From positions 1 to 5,834 of the forward strand of contig DJIF01000067.1 in the NCBI GenBank assembly GCA_002433485.1: a stretch of 5,834 bases of DNA. The letters run 5' to 3'. The notes beneath the pieces were generated by a model that did no database searches, was not told the DNA's origin, and worked only from the letters and a program-made list of their open reading frames with translations. Shown here in pieces: positions 1 to 4,144 of this stretch. This DNA comes from Deltaproteobacteria bacterium UBA6601 (lineage in GTDB: Bacteria; Myxococcota_A; UBA796; UBA9615). Made by a program: the position numbers and the translations under genes. How positions within the stretch are numbered: position 1 is the first letter of the stretch; each line of letters starts with the position of its first letter.

Positions 1-111
1 CGAGTCGTCGTCGTCACCGGCGGTCGAGTCGTCGTCGTCACCGGCGGTCGAGTCGTCGTCATCGCCGGCGGTCGAATCGTCGTCGTCGCCAGCAGCAGAA
101 TCATCGTCGTC
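1..111 (-). repeat. 24-bp tandem repeat encoding DDDDS(T/A)AG
   Basis: In-frame minisatellite inside the lipoprotein gene. Units at 1-24 and 25-48 are identical; units at 49-72 and 73-96 differ by a few mostly synonymous bases, and the unit nearest the lipobox is the most diverged. Each unit reads T-A-G-D-D-D-D-S on the minus strand. The array continues past the window edge, so the copy number is unknown. Identical distal copies suggest recent expansion or homogenisation. Confidence 0.9.
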
Positions 112-204
112 GCTGGGGTTGCCGCAGCCGGCCACAAGGCCAACAGTGAGCAGTAGGGTCAGGAACCATAGAGGCAGGTTCAGTGAGGAAGATCGGTGAG
201 TCAT
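1..204 (-). CDS. Partial lipoprotein with DDDDS-repeat linker, under a B12 riboswitch
   Basis: N-terminal 68 residues of a gene that runs off the left edge without a stop. The start is ATG (204-202), with a GGAG Shine-Dalgarno 8 bases upstream. Residues 1-7 are polar with one Arg (MTHRSSS), residues 8-23 are a hydrophobic signal, and the lipobox V-A-G-C puts the lipidated Cys at residue 27. Position +2 is Gly, not Asp, so by the Lol rule an outer-membrane location is expected. After CGNPS comes an acidic tandem repeat (DDDDS plus AAG or TAG, period 8 residues, five DDDDS copies to the edge). Such linkers are common behind lipoboxes in myxobacterial-type genomes and probably space a folded domain away from the membrane. 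That domain is not visible. The cobalamin riboswitch in the leader suggests a role in B12 or cobalt uptake, for example as a surface cobalamin-capture lipoprotein analogous to BtuG of Bacteroides. That is inference from position only. Confidence 0.85.
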   Translation of the reverse strand, partial: MTHRSSSLNLPLWFLTLLLTVGLVAGCGNPSDDDDSAAGDDDDSTAGDDDDSTAGDDDDSTAGDDDDS

Positions 205-210
205 TTAGCA

Positions 211-233
211 GTCTCCTAGCGCGGTGTGGAGAC
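211..233 (-). promoter_or_regulatory. Shine-Dalgarno-sequestering hairpin of the lipoprotein leader
   Basis: On the minus strand GTCTCC (233-228) and GGAGAC (216-211) form a perfect 6-bp inverted repeat around an 11-base loop. The 3' arm contains the GGAG Shine-Dalgarno that sits 8 bases before the ATG at 204. When folded it would hide the ribosome binding site, so it is a candidate output for translational control by the B12 riboswitch upstream. The coupling to the aptamer is inferred; only the inverted repeat and its position are seen. Confidence 0.5.
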
Positions 234-284
234 GACGAGCGTGCTCAGAGCCGGCCCCTCGATGGAGGCTGAGGTTGGCAGGCT

Positions 285-311
285 CATCGCACTTCACCCC
301 GAAGCACAATG
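285..311 (-). promoter_or_regulatory. Hairpin directly downstream of the B12 aptamer (candidate P13)
   Basis: On the minus strand an 11-bp stem (5' arm CATTGTGCTTC, 3' arm GAAGTGCGATG, eight Watson-Crick and three G-U pairs) closes a GGGGT loop. It begins 10 bases after the aptamer closes. Many cobalamin riboswitches place here a hairpin (P13) whose loop kisses loop L5. The putative L5 region (386-407) contains CCUC, which could pair with GGGG with one G-U pair. No U-tract follows, so it is not an intrinsic terminator. Translational control is more likely than transcriptional. Confidence 0.5.
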
Positions 312-321
312 CGCGAACGCG

Positions 322-492
322 GAAGTAGGTCTCCTGACTCCTGGATCAACCGCCTCCCCGCGCCTTCCCAGGTTTCCCCAGTGGCATGTTGCGGAGGACG
401 TCCCCAGTTACAGTGGCGGGGGCCGCGCCGGGTTTTCACCGGCTTCCCAACCCATCTATCGAGGCCCAACTGCACTCGATTTAGGGCACTTC
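322..492 (-). promoter_or_regulatory. Cobalamin (vitamin B12) riboswitch aptamer
   Basis: All main conserved blocks of the cobalamin riboswitch are present in order on the minus strand. The block at 448-408 begins GGGAAGCCGGTGAAA and ends CCCGCCACTGTAA. The block at 385-362 begins GCCACTGG and ends GGGAAGGC. The B12 box GAGTCAGGAGACC follows at about 340-328, preceded by a GTTGATCC element typical of the class I peripheral domain. The closing P1 stem can be drawn as GAAGT (492-488) with ACTTC (326-322). The family binds cobalamins in the mRNA leader and normally lowers expression of the downstream gene when B12 is plentiful. The only downstream gene in the window is the lipoprotein starting at 204. 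The exact subclass, and so adenosyl- versus aquo/methylcobalamin preference, cannot be settled by eye. Confidence 0.95.
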
Positions 493-507
493 AGCGAAGC
501 GGGAAGG

Positions 508-536
508 GTTGTAAATCAGCCTTTTTAGCGTGTCAA
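508..536 (-). promoter_or_regulatory. Sigma70-like promoter for the riboswitch and lipoprotein
   Basis: On the minus strand a perfect -35 TTGACA (536-531), a 17-base spacer, and -10 TACAAC (513-508; 4 of 6 to TATAAT). Predicted transcription starts near 501, about 10 bases before the P1 stem of the B12 aptamer. That is where a riboswitch promoter should lie. It begins 22 bases after the stop of the upstream MYXO-CTERM gene, so the lipoprotein is probably its own transcription unit. Confidence 0.7.
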
Positions 537-558
537 CACGGTAACGGCATTTGGCCGA

Positions 559-1335
559 TTATTGGCGTCGTCGGCGCCGACTTCTCATCAGTATCATCAG
601 ACCCAGCAGTACTGCGGGGGAGCGCGAGCCATTAGCCGCACTGAGGTTGCAGCCAGGCTCAGTAGTAGCCGCTGCCTCAGGGAGGCTCGCGTCGCAAACC
701 TGTTCTTGCTCGAGCGGTGGTTCTTCGAAGATTCCGGTTTCGTGAAAGGCATTTACCTCGCGCATCCACTCACCAAACATCGCTGGACTGACGTTGGAGA
801 AGTCCTCGACCGTGCCCAGTGCGACCCACAGCTTACCGGTCCAGCCACGGGGGTCGTAGGCGACCAGATACCCTTGCCCGCTGGTGGGAAGCTGCAGGGT
901 TTGCTCGACCCAGATCCAGCTCTCGGTGCCGGTAAATGGCTCGTAGAAGTCGGCCGGTTCGTTGGTCCCATCAGGGTCCATCACCAGCCCCCCCATTCCT
1001 TCGGGGATCGTGAATGGCAGCTCCTCATCGAGCTGCGGTAGCCCTGCGTGCAGCAGGACCAGCCGGGGTAGGTAGTCGCTGAGTCGGTAGATACTGGGCA
1101 CTCCCAGCTGCATGTAGAGGGGGAAACCCTGCTTGGCCTCGAAGCTCAGCCACAGCTCAGGCGAGTCGCAGGTGACTTCCTTGTAGACCACGATGGAGAC
1201 CTCTGGGTCTTCAACCGCGTAGGCGGACTCTGCAGAATCGAAGTTCTGATCAAGGGTCGGCCGATGGGCGGCGCTCGACACCGGCAGGCTTGCAGCTACG
1301 GCAAACAAGAGTCCGAGAAGCTGGCTTCTGCACAT
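559..1335 (-). CDS. Secreted protein with MYXO-CTERM-like sorting tail, unknown function
   Basis: 258 residues. The ATG at 1335 is chosen because GGGAG lies 8 bases upstream and the signal peptide starts right there; a TTG ten codons earlier has no comparable support. Residues 2-22 are a Sec signal (MCRSQLLGLLFAVAASLPVSSAA) with likely cleavage at SAA/HRP. The mature domain (about 24-205) is rich in aromatic and beta-type stretches and is not a family I can name. The tail is a conserved-looking Cys (PGC, C229), a short linker, a hydrophobic segment (about 239-250) and RSRRRRRQ at the end. This is the layout of MYXO-CTERM signals, thought to be processed at the Cys and to place proteins on the cell surface. 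Upstream, CATAAT (1376-1371) may be a -10 box, but no convincing -35 pairs with it. Existence of the gene is near certain; function is unknown. Confidence 0.88.
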   Translation of the reverse strand: MCRSQLLGLLFAVAASLPVSSAAHRPTLDQNFDSAESAYAVEDPEVSIVVYKEVTCDSPELWLSFEAKQGFPLYMQLGVPSIYRLSDYLPRLVLLHAGLPQLDEELPFTIPEGMGGLVMDPDGTNEPADFYEPFTGTESWIWVEQTLQLPTSGQGYLVAYDPRGWTGKLWVALGTVEDFSNVSPAMFGEWMREVNAFHETGIFEEPPLEQEQVCDASLPEAAATTEPGCNLSAANGSRSPAVLLGLMILMRSRRRRRQ

Positions 1336-1394
1336 CTTCTCGACTCCCTTGATTGAGGTGCTCAAGGGAGATTATGGTCGCAATAGACGGTTTT

Positions 1395-1426
1395 AAAAAG
1401 AAAAAACGACCTTAATGTTGTGATCG
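1395..1426 (-). terminator. Weak candidate intrinsic terminator after selW-like gene
   Basis: On the minus strand CGATC (1426-1422) can pair with GGTCG (1411-1407; one G-U pair) around a 10-base loop, followed at once by a T-rich run, TTTTTTCTTTTT (1406-1395). It lies 60 bases after the selenoprotein stop. The stem is short, so the T-rich tract might equally be an UP-like element for the next gene. Confidence 0.35.
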
Positions 1427-1485
1427 GCCTTTCTAGACTGGGACCAATGAGAGCCAGTTTTTGCCGAATTTGGTGTGAGGAGCGC

Positions 1486-1719
1486 TCAGTTCGCAGCGAG
1501 GTGAGCGTTGACTGCCGACTGGATCTCGCCGTCCTCCGGGAAGCGTGAGACGCTGTGTTTGGAGAACACCAATTGGTCGTTCAGCCACACATCGAAGACC
1601 CCGCCGCGACCTTTCTCGAGGCTGACTTCAGCTTGATATTCATCCTGCAATTGGGCCGCCAACCTGGAGGCTCTAGGCAGATAGTTTCAAGCTACGCAGT
1701 ACTTGATTCGAATGTTCAT
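1486..1719 (-). CDS. SelW/Rdx-family selenoprotein with in-frame UGA (Sec)
   Basis: 77 residues when TGA at 1689-1687 is read as selenocysteine (U11). Start is ATG at 1719, with AAGGAG ending 6 bases upstream. The N terminus is MNIRIKYCVAU followed by NYLPRASRLAAQL, giving the C-x-x-U redox motif (C8, U11) after the first beta strand. That is the thioredoxin-like signature of the SelW/SelT/SelH (Rdx) family; Cys-containing bacterial homologues read YCxxC followed by a similar W/Y-L-x-RA-xx-A helix. Homology continues well beyond the UGA: a G-G-V-F-D-V-W-L strand, then D-Q-L-V-F-S-K and R-F-P-E, all typical of the family's C-terminal half. The real stop is another TGA (1488-1486). Length fits the family (about 75-90). 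Expected role is a small cytoplasmic thiol/selenol redox protein. A conventional gene caller would truncate it at residue 10 or miss it. It requires SelA, SelB, SelC and SelD elsewhere in the genome. Confidence 0.9.
1656..1680 (-). promoter_or_regulatory. Candidate bacterial SECIS hairpin
   Basis: Bacterial selenoprotein mRNAs carry a stem-loop just after the UGA that binds SelB. Here, starting 7 bases after the UGA, CUGCC pairs with GGCGG (one G-U) as a lower stem. A UAG bulge follows on the 5' side, then an upper stem AGCC/GGUU closes a UCCA loop about 19-22 bases after the UGA. The distance fits known bacterial SECIS elements. The drawn loop lacks the usual G among its first two bases; an alternative fold CCU/AGG with loop AGAGCCUCC has one. 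The fold was drawn by eye. Confidence 0.5.
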
Positions 1720-1765
1720 TGCTGACTCCTTAACCAGCCTACTTGCCGGTGCATTCCTGGTAATC

Positions 1766-1771
1766 ATTGTA
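1766..1771 (-). promoter_or_regulatory. Possible -10 box of the selenoprotein gene
   Basis: TACAAT (5 of 6 to TATAAT) on the minus strand, about 47 bases before the selenoprotein ATG and inside the 130-base gap after the membrane-protein gene. The best upstream -35 match, TTCAAA, lies only 15 bases away, so this is weak. A small palindrome (GCTTC-AAA-GAAGC) overlaps the -35 position. Confidence 0.3.
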
Positions 1772-1849
1772 GCCCTCCGCGGCTTCTTTGAAGCGAGAAA
1801 GCAGTGGAGTTCAGAGTGGCCCGTCGTCAGGACCCGGTTGCTGGCTGCC

Positions 1850-2770
1850 CTAGAAGCGCAGGGAGAAACCACCGGCTGCGCCGCCGGGGAGAGGGGCTGC
1901 CCAGGCTCCGGCGAACGCTGGCCTCAGGGGGCGAACTGCTGAGTGATAGTTCCTGCGTCGTTGGCGTTTGAGCTGGGTGGAGATGCCTTCTCTGGAGAGC
2001 AGCGCGTCGGCCATCAGGATTATCTGGCCGGCAATGTAGAAGCCCAGCCCGGTTAAGGTTATGACCGGTGCTCCGTAGTACAGCAGGTCACTGTACAGGT
2101 TGCCTTCCAGGGTCGCGGTCAGCAGGGCCGAGCCGAGATTCATGCTGAGGTTGCCGGCGATAGCGAAGGACATACCCAGGTGAAAGGGGCGCAGCGATCG
2201 TTGGTTGCCAACTGCTTTGCGGCCAAGCTGGGCGCCCAGCGCTGCAGTAACCGTGGAGCCACTGGTGAGCGCCACGCTGAGTCCGCCGAGGCCGAGCACA
2301 CTGTCTCCGTCTGAGGCAATGAGAGGCACCATCAGACTGAATACTGTGCCTGAAATCATCATCGGCAGGGTGGGGGCTACCGCCAGGCCGTGGGCCTGGA
2401 TGGCCCGGCGATACTTGCTATGCAGCTGAGCTGGGGAGAAATCGGCCAGGCTGTCGGCGATCTGTAGGACCTCGGTATCTGCATCCATGGCCTCACCGGT
2501 CCAATGACTCTCTGCTGCAAGCTCCGGCTCCGTTTGGTCGGTGCCGAGCAGCACTTCAATGAGCTCAATGTCAGCTCGATTCAATTCCTGGGCGACTCCG
2601 TCCTCTCGCTTGATCACGAGGTGCGTCTCGCCCCGCTCCAGAATCTGACCTGTGACGGTGGTGCCGTCCTTGAGGGTGACACGGCGCTGGTCGTTGGCTG
2701 CGAGGGCTGTCGAGCACAGCAGTAGAACGCTGGAGATCAGGACCAGGGCAACATGAAGGCGCTTGTTCAT
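1850..2770 (-). CDS. Signal-peptide membrane protein with N-terminal small beta domain, unknown function
   Basis: 306 residues, ATG at 2770 with an AGGA Shine-Dalgarno about 8 bases upstream. Residues 1-25 are a signal peptide (KR, hydrophobic core, cleavage near ALA/AND). Residues 30-73 form a small beta domain, VTLKDGTTVTGQI through ADIELIEV, with the LKDG-x-x-x-x-G-x-I pattern common in exported proteins of planctomycetes and myxobacteria. An acidic linker (about 76-110) leads to four likely membrane segments near 130-152, 158-182, 197-220 and 230-256. A basic stretch follows (KRQRRR, 268-273), then a Gly/Ala/Pro-rich end finishing in SLRF. A C-terminal Phe is usual in outer-membrane barrels, but the helical hydrophobic segments argue against a barrel. 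The positive cluster after segment four suggests it faces the cytoplasm. I do not recognise the family. Confidence 0.85.
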   Translation of the reverse strand: MNKRLHVALVLISSVLLLCSTALAANDQRRVTLKDGTTVTGQILERGETHLVIKREDGVAQELNRADIELIEVLLGTDQTEPELAAESHWTGEAMDADTEVLQIADSLADFSPAQLHSKYRRAIQAHGLAVAPTLPMMISGTVFSLMVPLIASDGDSVLGLGGLSVALTSGSTVTAALGAQLGRKAVGNQRSLRPFHLGMSFAIAGNLSMNLGSALLTATLEGNLYSDLLYYGAPVITLTGLGFYIAGQIILMADALLSREGISTQLKRQRRRNYHSAVRPLRPAFAGAWAAPLPGGAAGGFSLRF

Positions 2771-2846
2771 CTCATCAGTCCTCGTCGGTTCAGGAGAGCT
2801 TGACGGCTCAAGGGTAACCTACTGACCGAATTCCTTGCAGCGTGGA

Positions 2847-2860
2847 GTTGGCTCGCCAAC
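2847..2860. repeat. Perfect inverted repeat upstream of the membrane-protein gene
   Basis: GTTGGC-TC-GCCAAC, 6-bp arms with a 2-base centre, in the 154-base gap between ilvE and the membrane-protein gene and about 77 bases before the latter's ATG. There is no T-tract on either side, so it is not an intrinsic terminator. Size and position would suit an operator site, but no clear promoter overlaps it. Confidence 0.35.
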
Positions 2861-2924
2861 AACTCTGAACCTGGGCTTCTGTCGGCTGGCCCAGCGGTCG
2901 CCTAGGCTGCGCTTAATCACGCTT

Positions 2925-3842
2925 TCAGTAGCGCGCTATGTAATGCTTTGCCCAATCGACGCGGCCACGCAGAGCATCCTGATAGGTGGCTTGGACCTTA
3001 CGGGTGATGGGGCCGGGTTCTCCGCCACCGATAGCTCTCCGGTCAACGGCCCGTACCGGCGTTACTTCGGCTGCAGTGCCGGTGAGAAAGACCTCGTGGG
3101 CAACGTACAGAGCATCCCGACCAAAGAGGGTCTCCTGCACATCCACCCCCTGTCTGTTGAGGATTTCAATAACTGTTCTTCGGGTGATCCCCGCCAGGAT
3201 GTTGGTTACAGAGGGCGTTTTAACCACTCCGTCCTTGATCACGAAGACGTTCTCGCCGGTGCCCTCGGCAACGAATCCAGTGGCGTCAAGCATGATGGCT
3301 TCGTCGAAGCCGTTGTCGTTGGCCTCATAGCGGGCCAGGATCGAGTTGACGTAGTGGCCGACGACCTTGGCTCGCTGCAGTACCGATGCGACCGAGTGTC
3401 GGGCAAAAGAGGATGTCCCAACCGAGATCCCTTTGGTCATGCCCTCTTCCCCGAGATAGGCTCCCCAGGGCCACACTGCTACGGCAACGTGAACCTGGTT
3501 GTTGCGGGCACCAAGCCCCATCTGGCCTTCTCCCAACCAGACCAGCGGACGGATGTAGGCCTCGACCAGGTTGTTGCGCCGTAGCGTCTCCAGGCAGGCC
3601 TCATGCAGTACGTCCAGCTCGAAGGGGATGTCGATTCGACACATCTTGGCTGAGTCGTACAGCCGCATCAGGTGTTCTTTGAGGCGGAACACGCCGCCAC
3701 CGCCATCGTCTTGTTGGTAGGCGCGGATGCCCTCGAAGACGCCAAGCCCGTAATGGAGTGTATGAGTCAGGACATGGATGTTGGCTTCGTCGTAGGGGAC
3801 GAACTTGCCGTCCATCCAGATCCAATCGGAGCGAACTGACAT
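2925..3842 (-). CDS. ilvE: Branched-chain amino acid aminotransferase
   Basis: 305 residues; catalyses the PLP-dependent reversible transfer of the amino group between glutamate and the 2-oxo acids of leucine, isoleucine and valine, in the cytoplasm. It is a fold-type IV aminotransferase of the IlvE group and of normal length. Visible landmarks are DWIWMDGKFVPY at the N terminus, THTLHYGLGVFEGIRAY (26-42), the phosphate-site segment LMRLYDSAK with R60, the PLP-binding lysine K159 in QRAKVVGHY, the EGTGENVF motif with E193, LAGITR (216-221), and TGTAAEVTPV (254-263). No catalytic residue is missing. The ATG at 3842 is chosen because the family begins at this point; an in-frame ATG 23 codons upstream adds a non-homologous stretch. 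Its Shine-Dalgarno is weak (GAG 10 bases upstream). No other Ilv/Leu genes are in the window, so it stands alone here. Confidence 0.97.
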   Translation of the reverse strand: MSVRSDWIWMDGKFVPYDEANIHVLTHTLHYGLGVFEGIRAYQQDDGGGGVFRLKEHLMRLYDSAKMCRIDIPFELDVLHEACLETLRRNNLVEAYIRPLVWLGEGQMGLGARNNQVHVAVAVWPWGAYLGEEGMTKGISVGTSSFARHSVASVLQRAKVVGHYVNSILARYEANDNGFDEAIMLDATGFVAEGTGENVFVIKDGVVKTPSVTNILAGITRRTVIEILNRQGVDVQETLFGRDALYVAHEVFLTGTAAEVTPVRAVDRRAIGGGEPGPITRKVQATYQDALRGRVDWAKHYIARY

Positions 3843-4144
3843 CGGCTTATTTCTCGCAGTTTGGGGTGGTATCAAGCTCACCCGGGTGATCAGCGCTGTT
3901 CGCCCGAGCATAGATGCTGGCGTTCCTCCAGCGATGTCGCAAGAGCCTTAGCACAGTCAGCCTCAGATCGACTATGTGACGAGGCCTGGACTTCGGCTAT
4001 TGAGCTTCGTCAGTGCTGATCTTGACGTCACCTATCACGCTCACTGCTAGCCTGGCCTCCGGCTTTTTAACCGCAAGTTTCCGCGTACAATTGTTCTGCA
4101 GCTCTGGTTAGGCTTGCAGCTGGCACGGTTTCGAAAGGTTCGAT
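3843..4144. other. Divergent intergenic region between ilvE and the secreted TSP3 protein
   Basis: 302 bases between two divergently transcribed starts, so both promoters should lie here. No RNA gene, T-box motif or convincing Ile/Leu/Val leader peptide is seen before ilvE. Small symmetries are present on the ilvE side: GCTGG-CGTTCCT-CCAGC (3917-3933) and AGCAT-AG-ATGCT (3908-3919). TGACGTCA (4023-4030) is a perfect 8-bp palindrome near the middle. A short AGCC/GGCT stem followed by T5 (about 4049-4068, plus) looks terminator-like, but nothing upstream of it needs terminating. Confidence 0.5.
4064..4091 (+). promoter_or_regulatory. Candidate promoter of the secreted TSP3 protein
   Basis: -10 TACAAT (4086-4091; 5 of 6) with a poor -35, TTTTTA (4064-4069), at 16 bases. 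Predicted start near 4098 gives a leader of about 47 bases before the ATG at 4145. Confidence 0.4.

Noticed and set aside
1..111. Direct repeats resembling a CRISPR array
   Set aside because: No spacers; units are contiguous, in frame and encode DDDDSTAG.
226..635. Plus- and minus-strand open frames of 63-108 codons over 226-635
   Set aside because: They overlap the cobalamin riboswitch, its promoter and the end of the MYXO-CTERM gene; composition is not protein-like and there is no Shine-Dalgarno.
562..1041. 159-codon plus-strand frame
   Set aside because: Antisense shadow of the secreted MYXO-CTERM-like gene, with no recognisable protein pattern.
1336..1365. TTG start at 1365 for the MYXO-CTERM-like gene
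   Set aside because: The ten added residues precede a good Shine-Dalgarno/ATG pair and would spoil the signal peptide start.
1687..1872. 61-codon minus-strand frame ending at TGA 1687
   Set aside because: Only its last ten codons are real: they are the start of the selenoprotein, and the TGA is the selenocysteine codon. The upstream part is intergenic and overlaps the end of the preceding gene.
1703..1942. 79-codon plus-strand frame with a hydrophobic N terminus
   Set aside because: Starts antisense to the selenoprotein start and runs into the 3' end of the membrane-protein gene; no Shine-Dalgarno and the sequence degrades into Gly/Cys-rich shadow.
2835..3584. 249-codon plus-strand frame
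   Set aside because: Antisense to ilvE, whose identity is certain; long antisense frames are expected in GC-rich coding DNA.
3843..3911. Upstream in-frame ATG extending ilvE by 23 residues, or a branched-chain leader peptide
   Set aside because: The extra residues are not homologous to IlvE, are not dense enough in Ile/Leu/Val for attenuation, and have no separate stop.
4049..4068. Terminator-like stem plus T5 on the plus strand
   Set aside because: The stem is only 4 bp and no plus-strand transcript is expected to end there; it lies upstream of the TSP3 gene's likely promoter.
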